Shown piece by piece: positions 55,075-64,000 of a stretch of DNA of 64,000 nucleotides; position 1 is the stretch's first letter; every line of letters starts with the position of its first letter. The notes under the pieces are model-generated. The model was not told the origin of the DNA. It searched no databases and worked only from the letters and a program-made list of their open reading frames with translations. The translations under genes were made by a program, and so were the position numbers. Source of the DNA: an uncultured Pelagibacteraceae bacterium (GTDB taxonomy: Bacteria; Pseudomonadota; Alphaproteobacteria; Pelagibacterales; Pelagibacteraceae); assembly GCA_902561765.1 (NCBI GenBank), contig CACEQR010000004.1:49691-113690 (forward strand), read 5' to 3'.

Positions 55075-55441
55075 TTATTTACTTTTAACAATTTTTTTTT
55101 TTCTTTTAATTAAAAATACCTCAGGTAATTCTACACCAAAAAGCGAGACTGTTGCTGAACTTAGTATTCTTGATAAGGTTAGTTCTAAAAATACAAATAT
55201 AAAAATTCAAATTGGCGAAGAACATTCTTTTCAAAACCTGATTATAAAAGTTTTAAAATGTTATAATTCTCAGTTTGACGATGATCCCGAAGTTACAGCT
55301 TATATGCAGGTTAGAGATATAACAATTAATAATAATGATAAGGTATATGTTTTTAATGATTGGACATTTTCATCTAGTCCATCAATTCGTCCTTTTGATC
55401 ATCCTGTTTATGATGTTTGGTTAAAAAAATGTTATAGTTAA
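55037..55441 (+). CDS. DUF2155 domain-containing secreted protein
   Basis: A 134-aa protein with a basic start and a signal helix (KVNYLLLTIFFFLLIKNTSG). The core, AELSILDKVSSKNTNIKIQI and LIIKVLKCYNSQ, ends with YVFNDWTFSSSPSIRPFDHP and VYDVWLKKC, the DUF2155 pattern. The start used is ATG at 55037, which places the signal peptide properly; the frame's earlier ATG at 54965 would add 24 unlikely residues. It overlaps the NDUFA12-like gene by 38 bases, a preserved alphaproteobacterial pairing. Function unknown. Confidence 0.85.
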   Translation: MLSKKNIKAGKVNYLLLTIFFFLLIKNTSGNSTPKSETVAELSILDKVSSKNTNIKIQIGEEHSFQNLIIKVLKCYNSQFDDDPEVTAYMQVRDITINNNDKVYVFNDWTFSSSPSIRPFDHPVYDVWLKKCYS

Positions 55442-56775
55442 ATTACTTTTTCTTTATCTAACCAACTTACATTGAAGTTGGATGTCATAAATTTCTTGTT
55501 GTTTAGAAGTACTTTGTGCAGTTCAATTGTTGTAGTTATTCCTTCTATTACAAATTCATCAAGTGATCTTAACATTCGCTGAATAGCTTCTTCTCTATTT
55601 CTCCCATGCGTTATAACCTTGCAAACCATACTGTCATAATAAGGAGTAATTTTATAACCTTGATAAATTGATCCATCTACTCTTGTTCTAAAACCCGAGG
55701 GTTGATGACACATTCCTATTTTTCCAGGTGATGGTTGAAAATTATTACTAGGATCCTCTGCATTAATTCTACACTCAATTGCGTGACCTCTTGGATTTAT
55801 ATCACTTTGTTTTAAAGCTGTGTTTCCGGAGAAGGCTATCCAAATTTGTTCTTTAATTATGTCAATTCCTGTAACCATTTCTGTAACTGGATGTTCAACT
55901 TGAACTCTTGTATTCATTTCTAGAAAATAAAATTTACCATCTTCGTATATGAATTCGACAGTTCCTGCTCCTTCGTAACCAATTTTGCTAACCATACTTA
56001 CAGTTTTTTCAAAAAGATCTTTTCTTATTTCGTCATCCAGAACAGGACTTGGGGTTTCTTCAATTAATTTTTGGTGTCTTCTTTGAACAGAGCAATCCCT
56101 TTCGTGTAAATGGACAGTTCTATTTTTACCCGAAAGAATTTGCACCTCTATATGTCTAGGATTTTGAAAAAATTTTTCTATATATACTTCATCATTACCG
56201 AAAAATTTTTTTGCCTCTTGCTTAGCGGTTAAAAAAAGGTTTTCGAATTCTTCAATCTTATTAACTATTTTCATCCCTTTTCCACCACCACCACCTGCAG
56301 CTTTAATTAAAACAGGGAATCCTATTTTCTCACATATTTTTTTTGCTTCTGTAATATCTTTTATGCCACCATCTGAGCCTTCTATTACTGGAAGACCGTT
56401 TTTTTTTGCTACTTTTTTTGCCTCAATTTTATCTCCCATCATTTTAATTAAATTTGATGAGGGGCCTATAAATTTAATATTGTTTTCCTCTAAAATTTTA
56501 GCAAACTCAAAATTTTCTGATAGAAAACCATATCCTGGATGGACAGCTTCAGCACCTGTAAGTTCAATAGCTGACATTATAGCAGGAATATTTAAATAAC
56601 TAAAAGTTGGTTGATGAGGCCCTACACAAATACTTTCGTCTGCCAATCTTACATGCATACTTTCTCTATCTACATCAGAATGTATAGCCACAGTAGAAAT
56701 CCCCCATTCTTTGCAGGCTCTTATTATTCTTACCGCTATCTCACCTCTATTTGCTATAAGAATTTTTTTAAACAT
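55438..56775 (-). CDS. accC: Acetyl-CoA carboxylase, biotin carboxylase subunit
   Basis: A 445-aa ATP-grasp enzyme that carboxylates the biotin on AccB. It starts KKILIANRGEIAVRIIRACK and has KAAGGGGGKGMKIV for ATP, HLHERDCSVQRRHQKLIEE, FLEMNTRVQVEHPVTEM and AIECRINAEDP. The length is usual. It begins 3 bases after accB in the aroQ-accB-accC order common to alphaproteobacteria. It overlaps the DUF2155 gene end by 4 bases. Confidence 0.97.
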   Translation of the reverse strand: MFKKILIANRGEIAVRIIRACKEWGISTVAIHSDVDRESMHVRLADESICVGPHQPTFSYLNIPAIMSAIELTGAEAVHPGYGFLSENFEFAKILEENNIKFIGPSSNLIKMMGDKIEAKKVAKKNGLPVIEGSDGGIKDITEAKKICEKIGFPVLIKAAGGGGGKGMKIVNKIEEFENLFLTAKQEAKKFFGNDEVYIEKFFQNPRHIEVQILSGKNRTVHLHERDCSVQRRHQKLIEETPSPVLDDEIRKDLFEKTVSMVSKIGYEGAGTVEFIYEDGKFYFLEMNTRVQVEHPVTEMVTGIDIIKEQIWIAFSGNTALKQSDINPRGHAIECRINAEDPSNNFQPSPGKIGMCHQPSGFRTRVDGSIYQGYKITPYYDSMVCKVITHGRNREEAIQRMLRSLDEFVIEGITTTIELHKVLLNNKKFMTSNFNVSWLDKEKVI

Positions 56776-56778
56776 CTA

Positions 56779-57201
56779 CTAATCTATGGTAGCAATAGTC
56801 TGACCAAACTCAACAGGTTGACCGTCATCAACACAAATTTCTTTAACTGTTCCATCAATAGGACTTGGAACATGATTCATTGTTTTCATTGCTTCAACAA
56901 TCATAACAGTATCACCTTTTTTAATTTTTTGACCAACTTCTATAAATTTTTTGCCTCCTGGTTCTGGTGCCAAGTAAGCAGTGCCAATTATTGGAGAAGT
57001 AATTTTTTTAGAGTTATCAACTAAAACTTCGTCTTTTTTAATTTTTTTTGCAAAAGTAGGAATAGATGTTTCTAAATTTTTATTTGATATAGATTTTGAA
57101 ACTTTTACTTTTACATCTTTTTCTGTGTATTCAATTTCTGTGAGATTAAATTCATCTAAATAATCATTTAACTCTTTAATTATATTTTTATTTATTTTCA
57201 T
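56779..57201 (-). CDS. accB: Acetyl-CoA carboxylase biotin carboxyl carrier protein
   Basis: A 140-aa protein with a linker-rich N-terminal half and a C-terminal biotinyl domain. K106 in VEAMKTMNHVPSPIDG is the biotinylated residue. It carries carboxybiotin to AccA/AccD, whose genes are not here. It overlaps aroQ by 14 bases. Confidence 0.96.
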   Translation of the reverse strand: MKINKNIIKELNDYLDEFNLTEIEYTEKDVKVKVSKSISNKNLETSIPTFAKKIKKDEVLVDNSKKITSPIIGTAYLAPEPGGKKFIEVGQKIKKGDTVMIVEAMKTMNHVPSPIDGTVKEICVDDGQPVEFGQTIATID

Positions 57202-57634
57202 TATTTAAGATTTCATGTATTGAATTTATGGCTAAAATATAGCCATTTATACCTAATCCACAAATTATACCAGTAACAACAGCACTTATAAGTGACTTAT
57301 GTCTAAAATCCTCTCTTTTGTAAATATTTGATATATGAAGTTCAATAACAGGCTTTTTAAAAATACTTAAAGCATCTCTTATTGCTACCGAAGTGTGACT
57401 ATAACCTGCTGCATTTATTATAATTCCATCATGAGTTTTTCTGGCTTCTTGGATAATATTTACTATATCTCCCTCAATATTTGATTGTTTTATATCTAAT
57501 TCGATATTTAAGTCCTTTGCCTTATTTAGACATATCTTTTCAAGATGTTTATAATCCTTGCTACCATATTGACTTTGTTCTCTTTCTCCTAGTAGATTAA
57601 GATTAGGGCCATTGATAATAATTATTTTACTCAC
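57188..57634 (-). CDS. aroQ: 3-dehydroquinate dehydratase, type II
   Basis: A shikimate-pathway enzyme, 148 aa, making 3-dehydroshikimate. It has IIIINGPNLNLLGEREQSQY with the catalytic Tyr in that loop, GIIINAAGYSHTSVAIRDAL, and ELHISNIYKREDFRHKSLIS with the catalytic His and Arg. The type II dodecameric family is clear. It is divergent from thiS. Confidence 0.96.
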   Translation of the reverse strand: MSKIIIINGPNLNLLGEREQSQYGSKDYKHLEKICLNKAKDLNIELDIKQSNIEGDIVNIIQEARKTHDGIIINAAGYSHTSVAIRDALSIFKKPVIELHISNIYKREDFRHKSLISAVVTGIICGLGINGYILAINSIHEILNNENK

Positions 57635-57650
57635 TGGAACCTTATATTAT

Positions 57651-57869
57651 ATGAATAAAAAAAATAAAATAAAAATAATAGTTAACGGTAAACTTTTGAC
57701 GATAAATTCAAATTTTTCAGTAAAAAATCTTATAGAAAAGTTAAAAACTCCAATTAATAAAGTTGCTATAGAATTAAATGAAGTAATAGTTGATAAAAAA
57801 AAATTAAACAAAATTTTTTTAAAAAATAAAGACAAAATAGAAATTGTTCATTTTATAGGTGGAGGTTAA
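57651..57869 (+). CDS. thiS: Sulfur carrier protein ThiS
   Basis: A 72-aa ubiquitin-fold protein ending in the di-Gly tail FIGGG, where sulfur is attached as a thiocarboxylate for thiazole synthesis. ATG at 57651 gives KIKIIVNGKLLTINSNFSVK, the normal start; the frame's ATG at 57612 would add 13 hydrophobic residues and overlap aroQ. thiG starts at its stop (TAATG). Confidence 0.88.
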   Translation: MNKKNKIKIIVNGKLLTINSNFSVKNLIEKLKTPINKVAIELNEVIVDKKKLNKIFLKNKDKIEIVHFIGGG

Positions 57870-58642
57870 TGAAATTAGATACTTTAAAAATTGCAAACAA
57901 AAATTTTAAGTCAAGATTAATTGTTGGAACTGGTAAATATAAAAGTATGAAAGAGTGTGCTAAAGCAATTAAAATTTCTGGTGCAGAGATTGTGACTGTG
58001 GCTGTAAGGAGAGTAAATATATCAGATCGAACAAAGCCTTTATTGATGGATTACATTAATCCAAAAAAAATAATGTACTTGCCAAACACTGCAGGATGTT
58101 TTACTTCGAAAGAAGCTTTGAGAACGTTAAGACTTGCTAGGGAGATAGGAGGTTGGAAAATAGTTAAGCTAGAAGTTTTAGGCGACAAAAAAAATTTATT
58201 TCCAGATATGATAGAAACTCTTAAATCTACAGAAGATTTAACAAAAGAGGGCTTTAAAGTAATGGTTTATTGCAATGATGATCCACTTATGTGTAAAAGG
58301 TTAGAAAATTCTGGTGCTTCAGCTATTATGCCATTAGCTGCACCTATAGGATCTGGTTTAGGGATACAAAATAAAACAAATATTAAAATCTTAAGAAATC
58401 AAACAAAAGTTCCTTTGATAATTGATGCAGGAATAGGACAAGCTTCAGATGCTGTACAAGCAATGGAGATGGGATGTGATGCGGTTTTAATCAATACTGC
58501 AATAGCAAAAGCTAAAAATCCATTTCAAATGGCAGAGTCGATGAAACATGCTGTTATATCTGGAAGAAAATCTTTTCTATCTGGAAGAATTATGCCTAGT
58601 CTTCAAGGATCTCCTTCAACAACAAAAAAAGGATTAATTTAA
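57869..58642 (+). CDS. thiG: Thiazole synthase ThiG
   Basis: Forms the thiazole of thiamine from ThiS thiocarboxylate, deoxyxylulose phosphate and a glycine-derived imine. The 257-aa barrel has the Schiff-base Lys K100 in GGWKIVKLEVLGDKKNLFPD, GTGKYKSMKECAKAIKISGA, LPNTAGCFTSKEALR and DAGIGQASDAVQAMEMGCDA. It is coupled to thiS. Its end overlaps the convergent RNase E gene by 9 bases. Confidence 0.96.
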   Translation: MKLDTLKIANKNFKSRLIVGTGKYKSMKECAKAIKISGAEIVTVAVRRVNISDRTKPLLMDYINPKKIMYLPNTAGCFTSKEALRTLRLAREIGGWKIVKLEVLGDKKNLFPDMIETLKSTEDLTKEGFKVMVYCNDDPLMCKRLENSGASAIMPLAAPIGSGLGIQNKTNIKILRNQTKVPLIIDAGIGQASDAVQAMEMGCDAVLINTAIAKAKNPFQMAESMKHAVISGRKSFLSGRIMPSLQGSPSTTKKGLI

Positions 58643-60407
58643 TTTCTTTTTTTTAAAATTTTTTTTCTTTTTAAATTTTTTCCTTTTAAAATTAGATTTT
58701 TTTTCAATTTTAGGCTCTTTATTTTTTTCAATGTTATCTAATAAAATATTTTGTAAATTTTCAACTTTTTCAATTTTTTCTAATATTTTGTCTGACTTGG
58801 ATTTAAATTCTATATTGTAATCTTGAAGGCCTAAATTTTCACCAGTATTTATATTAATTTTAACTTTATTTTTTTTCTTAAAATAATTTAAGTCCTCTGA
58901 AAAAAATATTTCTATATATTTAAGTATTTTTTCATTAATTCTTACATCAACTATTTTAGCATTGGTTTCAAAAATTTTAATTTCGATTAATTTAATTACT
59001 TTTAAAGCCATGGTTTCATTTGTTAATTTTATTGCCCATTTAATATTACTTTCTCTTAATCTTTGTCTTGACATCTCAAGTAAACCAAAATTACTAATTC
59101 TTCCTATCTGAATTCTTGCTCTATCATTTCTACATCTCTCCTTTAATCTTCTTTCTACTTGTTTACGATTATTAAAACTAAGCATATCTATAAAATCTAT
59201 TATAATTAACCCAGACAAATCTCTAATTTTAATTTGTCTTGCTATCTCTTCTGCTGCCTCAAGGTTAGTATCTAATGCAGTGCTTTCTACATTTTTTTGT
59301 TTTATTGATTTACCTGAATTGATATCAATAGATACCAAAGCTTCAGTGGGATTAATAACAAGATAACCTCCTGAGCTAAGTTTTACTTCCGTTTTAAAAA
59401 TTTCAAATAGTTTCTTCTCGATATTTTCTTTAAAAAATAATGGTGTTTTGTCTCTATATTTTTTTACTTTTTTTAATTGTTTAGGCATCATTAGTTTCAT
59501 ATAGTTTTTTGCTTTTTGATACCCATCATTTCCTTCTACTATTATGCTTTGGGTCTCGTCATCATACATATCTCTAATACTTCTTTTAATGATGTCACTT
59601 TCTTGATGAATTAAAGAGGGAGCAATTGAATTTAATGCATTGTCTTTAATGGAGTTCCAAATTGTTATTAGGTTTTTTTAGATCTCCATCTATTTCATTT
59701 TTAGTTTTATTTGACCCAGCAGTTCTAACTATAATACCCATTTCCTTTGGTATTTCGATTTCATTTAATATTTTTCTAATTTTTTTCCTATCTCCAGGAT
59801 TAAATATTTTTCTAGAAATACCACCACCTTTTGCAGTATTTGGCATTAAAACTATATATTTGCCTGCAATACTAATGAATGTACTAAGGGCAGCTCCTTT
59901 GAACCCTCTCTCATCTTTTAAAACTTGAACCAATATTACTTGATTTGGTTTTATTACTTCTTGAATTTTATATCTTTTAGATGGAAATTTTTTTTCATTA
60001 CTTTTTATATCTTTATTTTCATCCTCTATTTTTTCTACCGGATCTTTAAGTTTTATTTCATCATTTCCCTCTAAAATTTTATTTTCATTACTTTCACCTT
60101 CTTTAGAAAGTTCTTCTCTTACTTTTTCCTCCTCTTTTTTTATTTTTTCTAGATCGCTATGAGGTAATTGATAATAATCAGACTGAATATCGTTAAAAGA
60201 TAGAAATCCATGCCTTTCTCTTCCAAAATCTACAAATGCAGCTTGTAGAGAAGGTTCTATTCTACTTACTTTACCTAAGTAAATATTATTTTTTATAAGA
60301 GTATTGTTTACGCTTTCATATTCGTAGTCTTCAATATGATTATCTTTTTTGAGAACAACTCGAGTTTCATTTGGATGCGATGCATCAATGTATAAATTTT
60401 TTGACAT
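58634..60407 (-). pseudogene. rne: Ribonuclease E/G, interrupted by a homopolymer frameshift
   Basis: Two adjacent frames make one RNase E/G. The first (start ATG at 60407, MSKNLYIDASHPNETRVVLK) covers the S1-containing part with a charged insert and ends in RTAGSNKTKNEIDGDLKKPN before a stop at 59646. The second carries ALVSIDINSGKS and LIIIDFIDM, the metal-binding aspartates, then RRLKERCRNDRARIQIGRIS and a lysine-rich tail. A run of seven T (A on the coding strand) at 59673-59679 shifts the frame; six would join them as DLKNLITIWNSIKDNALNSI. Read as one protein it is about 590 aa. The cause may be sequencing error, transcriptional slippage or a real mutation. No CPxCxG zinc-link motif is seen. 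Confidence 0.85.
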
Positions 60408-60487
60408 AAATTTTGAATATTTTGCATTGGTTTTTTTATAATTCGGTGCCTTAACTTTAACAAATTCAATCAATAATTTAAACTAAA

Positions 60488-62803
60488 ATGAGCAAATTTA
60501 TAAAAAAAATTCTAATAGGTTTAATTTTTTTTTCTTTATTAGGATTTATTGGAATTTTTGCAATTCTTTGGTCTTACTCAAATAAGCTGCCAGATTATAA
60601 ATTTTTGAAGAGTTACAAGCCCGCTGTATCAAGTAAAGTATACTCTGGAAATGGAGTATTAATTAGCGATTTTTCAACTGAAAAAAGAATATTTGTTCCG
60701 TACAACGCTATTCCAAAAAAGATAATTTATTCATTTTTATCTTCCGAAGACAAGAATTTTTTTAAACACCCTGGTGTAGATGCAAAAGGAGTATTGAGAG
60801 CAATTAAAAATAATATCTTTAATTTAATAAAATCAAATAGATTAGAGGGCGCATCTACAATTACTCAACAGGTTGCAAAAAATTTTTTGTTATCAAACGA
60901 GGTTAGTTTAGATAGAAAGATAAAAGAGGCTATTTTAGCTTTTAGAATTGAAAGAGCTTTATCAAAAGAGAGAATATTAGAACTTTATTTAAATCAGATT
61001 TATTTAGGTGAAGGATCTTATGGCATAGCGTCAGCAAGTCTGAGGTATTTTGACAAGCCAATTGGAGAATTGAATTTTTCAGAGTCTGCCTTGCTTGCAG
61101 CTTTACCTAAGGCTCCGAGTAAATACAATCCTTACAAAAATGAAAAGTTAGCAACCTATAGAAGAAATTTAGTTATAAAAAATCTTTATGATAATTCATA
61201 TATTTCTAAAAAAAAATATGAAGAATTAGTAAATTCAAAAATTAAATTAAAAAAAAGAAAAAGAATTTTCCTTGAAGACACTAGATATTTTGTTGAAGAT
61301 ATTAGAAAAAATGTAATTAAAGAATATGGTTATGATAAAGTTCATAAACAAGGTTTTAATATTAAAACACCAATTAATTTAGAATTACAAAATCTTGCAA
61401 CAGCATCATTAAGAAAAGGACTGTTGGATTATGATAAGAGAAAAGGTTGGCGTGGACCATTAGATAATAGAACTAGTAAAGATTGGTACAAAAATTTAGA
61501 TAAATTTAATTTAGAAAAAACAATTGGTTGGAAAGTAGCTATTGTTAAAAGAATAGATAAATTTGAAACTGTAATTCAAACTTCAGATAAAGAAATTGGA
61601 ATTATAAGTTACGAGGATATTAATTGGACAAGAAAAAATTTTGAGGAAATTTTTAAAATTAATGATCTGATATATGTAAAAAAACTATCTGATGGAAATT
61701 ATAGTCTCAGACAGCTCCCTGATGTAAATGGTGGAATAGTTGTTATGGATCCTTATAGCGGTAGAGTATTAGCAATGTCAGGAGGTTTTAGTTTTAAAAA
61801 AAGTGAGTTTAATAGAGTATCACAAGCCAGGAGACAACCTGGATCTGCATTTAAACCATTTATATATGCTTTAGCTTTAGAAAATAATTATACACCCTCA
61901 TCTTTAATTCTTGATGCACCAATTGTTCTTAGTCAAGGAGAGGATCTCAAAATGTGGAAACCTGAAAATTATGGTAAAAAATTTTACGGCCTATCTACTT
62001 TAAGAACTGGAGTTGAGAAGTCTAGAAACCTTATGACTGTGAGAATCTCACAAGATTTAGGAATAGATAAGATTATAAACTTTTCAAAAAAACTAAATAT
62101 TTATGAAAATCCTGATGAATTAATGTCAGTTTCATTAGGATCAGCTGAAACAACTTTATTAAATATTACGAGTGCTTACTGTTCTTTTGTAAATGGCGGA
62201 AAATTAGTTACACCAATTATAATTGATAGAATTCAAGATAGTGAAGGAAACACAATATACAATAATGAAAAAAGATTTTGCGATAATTGTGATAAAATTT
62301 CATATAAAGGAGATAATGTTCCAATAATAAAAAGTAATTTTAAACAAATTTTTTCTCCCCAAACTGCTTATCAAATGACTTCAATTTTAGAGGGAGCTAT
62401 TCAAAGAGGAACTGGCAAGAGACTAAAAGATTTGAATTTACAATTAGCCGGTAAAACAGGCACAACTAATAATAATACTGACACATGGTTCATTGGATTT
62501 ACATCAAATTTAGTGGTTGGCGTTTATGTAGGATATGATAATCCAAAAAGATTAGGTAAGTATGAAACTGGCTCAAAAACTGCTTTACCAATTTTTAAAG
62601 ATTTCATAAAAAACGCAGTAAATAACTATGAAGCTAGACCATTTAAAATTGCAAAAGGTATTAAAATGGTAGTTATTGATGCAGAGACTGGAAAAAAAAG
62701 CAGATTTTGGATCAAAAAAAACAATTATCGAGTCCTACAAAAAAAGAAAAAATTGAAAATCAGGAATATATTAGTAATGATAAATTCAATGCAAATAAAT
62801 TAA
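60488..62803 (+). CDS. mrcA: Penicillin-binding protein 1A (bifunctional transglycosylase/transpeptidase)
   Basis: A 771-aa class A PBP that polymerises and cross-links peptidoglycan. An N-terminal anchor helix is followed by the glycosyltransferase domain (SSEDKNFFKHPGVDAKGVLR, GASTITQQVAKNFLLSNE, KEAILAFRIERALSKERILE). The transpeptidase shows SRNLMTVR-type and KTGT near TNNNTDTWFIG, with the SxxK Ser in RRQPGSAFKPFIYALALE. It is divergent from RNase E and precedes prfB, as in related genomes where amiC usually lies between. Confidence 0.95.
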   Translation: MSKFIKKILIGLIFFSLLGFIGIFAILWSYSNKLPDYKFLKSYKPAVSSKVYSGNGVLISDFSTEKRIFVPYNAIPKKIIYSFLSSEDKNFFKHPGVDAKGVLRAIKNNIFNLIKSNRLEGASTITQQVAKNFLLSNEVSLDRKIKEAILAFRIERALSKERILELYLNQIYLGEGSYGIASASLRYFDKPIGELNFSESALLAALPKAPSKYNPYKNEKLATYRRNLVIKNLYDNSYISKKKYEELVNSKIKLKKRKRIFLEDTRYFVEDIRKNVIKEYGYDKVHKQGFNIKTPINLELQNLATASLRKGLLDYDKRKGWRGPLDNRTSKDWYKNLDKFNLEKTIGWKVAIVKRIDKFETVIQTSDKEIGIISYEDINWTRKNFEEIFKINDLIYVKKLSDGNYSLRQLPDVNGGIVVMDPYSGRVLAMSGGFSFKKSEFNRVSQARRQPGSAFKPFIYALALENNYTPSSLILDAPIVLSQGEDLKMWKPENYGKKFYGLSTLRTGVEKSRNLMTVRISQDLGIDKIINFSKKLNIYENPDELMSVSLGSAETTLLNITSAYCSFVNGGKLVTPIIIDRIQDSEGNTIYNNEKRFCDNCDKISYKGDNVPIIKSNFKQIFSPQTAYQMTSILEGAIQRGTGKRLKDLNLQLAGKTGTTNNNTDTWFIGFTSNLVVGVYVGYDNPKRLGKYETGSKTALPIFKDFIKNAVNNYEARPFKIAKGIKMVVIDAETGKKSRFWIKKNNYRVLQKKKKLKIRNILVMINSMQIN

Positions 62804-62828
62804 AAAAAAATATTTTAAAATTTTATTA

Positions 62829-63927
62829 ATGGAACAAGAAGTAGAAAAGTTTAAATCTGAGGTAATTAAAATAAATCAAAGAATTAAGGAGTTTCTTTGA
62901 AAAGCAAGATATTGAGTCCAAAATAAAAAAACTTAATAGTATCATAGAAAACCCAAAATTTTGGGATGACAGAAAGCAAGCTGAAAAAATATTAAAAGAA
63001 AAAAAAGGTTATGACAATTTATTAGATTCCCATAAAGTTTCTGAGAAGGAGATTTATGAATTATCTGAAATTTTTCAATTAGCTTTTGAAGAAAATGATA
63101 AACAGCTCACAAAAGAAACTTTAGAGAAATTCATTAAGCTTAAAAAAGATTTTAAAAAACTTGAAATTAAGTGTTTCTTATCAAATGAAAATGATACTTT
63201 AGATAGTTATTTGGAATTTCATGCAGGTGCTGGTGGAACAGAAAGTCAAGATTGGGCTGAAATGCTGAGAAGAATGTACATGAAGTGGGCCTCTGATAGA
63301 GGCCATAATGTTGAGCTAATTAGTGAACACAAAGGAGATGAAGCTGGCATTAAATCTTCTGTTATAAAAATTTCAGGGGAATATATTTATGGATTTTTAA
63401 AATCTGAGTCCGGAATTCATAGATTGGTAAGAATTTCACCTTTTGACTCAGGCGCTAGAAGGCATACTAGTTTTGCAAGTGTGTGGGTATATCCTGTAAT
63501 AAGTGAAGATATAGATATTGAAATTTTAGAAAAAGACTTGAGAATAGACACTTATAGATCGAGCGGAGCTGGCGGACAGCATGTAAATACAACTGATAGT
63601 GCTGTAAGAATTACACATATTCCAAGCAAAATCGTTGTTCAATGTCAAAATGAAAGATCACAGCATAAAAATAAAGAGACTTGTATGAATATGCTTAAAG
63701 CAAGACTTTATGAATATGAAATTCAAAAAAGAAAAAAAGAAAATGAAGATATTGAGAGTTCAAAATCTGAAATTGGTTGGGGACACCAGATTAGATCATA
63801 TGTTTTACACCCGTATAGAATGGTAAAAGACAATAGGACAAATTATGAGAATTCTAATCCAGATAAAGTTTTAAACGGTGAAATTGATGATTTTTTAGAG
63901 AACTCATTATATAATAAAAATGCGTAG
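62829..63927 (+). CDS. prfB: Peptide chain release factor 2, with programmed +1 frameshift
   Basis: RF2 ends translation at UGA and UAA. The true start is ATG at 62829: 23 codons run to an in-frame TGA at 62898-62900, and the +1 frame continues from GAA at 62899 to the stop at 63927 (about 365 aa). The SPF stop-codon-reading motif lies in RISPFDSGARRH and the GGQ peptidyl-release motif in SSGAGGQHVNTTD. It lies 25 bases after mrcA. The frame break is the classic autoregulatory switch, not damage. Confidence 0.96.
62887..62900 (+). promoter_or_regulatory. prfB programmed +1 frameshift element
   Basis: AGGAG at 62887-62891, three spacer bases, then CTT TGA at 62895-62900. This matches the E. 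coli arrangement in which an internal Shine-Dalgarno and a slippery CUU before UGA promote +1 frameshifting when RF2 is scarce. The spacing is identical. Confidence 0.93.
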
Positions 63928-64000
63928 TAAAGTATTAATTGCTAGTTTATCGATATTAACAATTTTTTTAATTTTTATTGCATATTTAAGTATTTATGGA
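63920..64000 (+). CDS. N-terminus of a membrane or secreted protein (partial)
   Basis: ATG at 63920 overlaps the end of prfB by 8 bases. It opens 27 codons to the window edge, encoding MRSKVLIASLSILTIFLIFI and a few more residues: a basic start and one long hydrophobic helix, as in a signal anchor. The family cannot be told from so little; an envelope protein is likely. Confidence 0.55.
   Translation, partial: MRSKVLIASLSILTIFLIFIAYLSIYG

Noticed and set aside
56363..57024. Two plus-strand open frames over accC/accB
   Set aside because: They overlap well-supported acetyl-CoA carboxylase genes antisense and show no motif or signal of their own.
63211..63927. Short RF2 starting at 63211
   Set aside because: This is only the post-frameshift part; the N-terminus is encoded from 62829 through the CTT-TGA +1 shift.

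Overview
The window looks like chromosome of an AT-rich, streamlined alphaproteobacterium, most likely the SAR11 clade (Candidatus Pelagibacter or a close relative). This rests on the strong A+T bias, lysine/asparagine/isoleucine-rich proteins, very short or overlapping gene junctions, no tRNA, rRNA or insertion sequence that I could find, and several alphaproteobacterial gene orders: lptF-lptG-lptD-surA-pdxA-rsmA facing gmk, aroQ-accB-accC beside DUF2155 and an NDUFA12-like complex I subunit, purN-purM next to hdaA, and RNase E-mrcA-prfB. The clade name is inference from these traits; no search was run.

Region 1 (1-5948): an NAD-linked molybdenum formate dehydrogenase. fdsA (cut by the left edge), a fused FdsG/FdsB subunit, the sulfurtransferase fdhD, an HPP-family membrane protein and a SufU/NifU-like Fe-S scaffold lie on the minus strand. 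The cofactor genes mobA and moeA are divergent. Region 2 (5994-9065): a drug/metabolite transporter, an amidinotransferase and a PLP-dependent threonine-aldolase-type enzyme.

Region 3 (9067-14361) is the accessory part and the best candidate for something undescribed. It has a HelD-like superfamily 1 helicase carrying a putative internal PD-(D/E)XK nuclease domain and a C-terminal zinc ribbon, and a tightly coupled four-gene cassette of small membrane proteins that includes a 21-codon hydrophobic ORF. It also has several unrecognised small genes, a truncated duplicate of one of them, a 10-bp tandem repeat, and a recurring direct-repeat motif (CTAGAAC-type) upstream of the minus-strand genes.

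Region 4 (14368-22863): yajQ; a catabolic-looking set (2-hydroxyacid dehydrogenase, two Gfo/Idh/MocA oxidoreductases, a phytanoyl-CoA-dioxygenase-family enzyme, a MOSC protein); then a complete polar amino-acid/ectoine-type ABC importer with a palindromic operator-like site upstream and a hairpin after the binding-protein gene. Region 5 (22908-36792, minus strand): two transporters, gshB, gshA, a DUF255 thioredoxin-fold protein, a PhnZ-like HD protein, purF, cvpA, an RND-type membrane protein, dnaB and the ribosomal protein genes rplI, rpsR and rpsF.

Region 6 (36877-64000) is housekeeping: fatty-acid synthesis (fabD, fabG, acpP), gmk, rsmA, pdxA, LPS export and outer-membrane assembly (surA, lptD, lptG, lptF), pepA, ndk, purN, purM, a DUF2066 protein, hdaA, aspS, a stand-alone NrdJ C-terminal domain, complex I NDUFA12, acetyl-CoA carboxylase accBC, aroQ, thiS, thiG, an RNase E gene interrupted by a homopolymer frameshift, mrcA, and prfB with an intact programmed +1 frameshift. 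The only intergenic stretch near 300 bases is 13572-13866, which holds repeats and the gene remnant.
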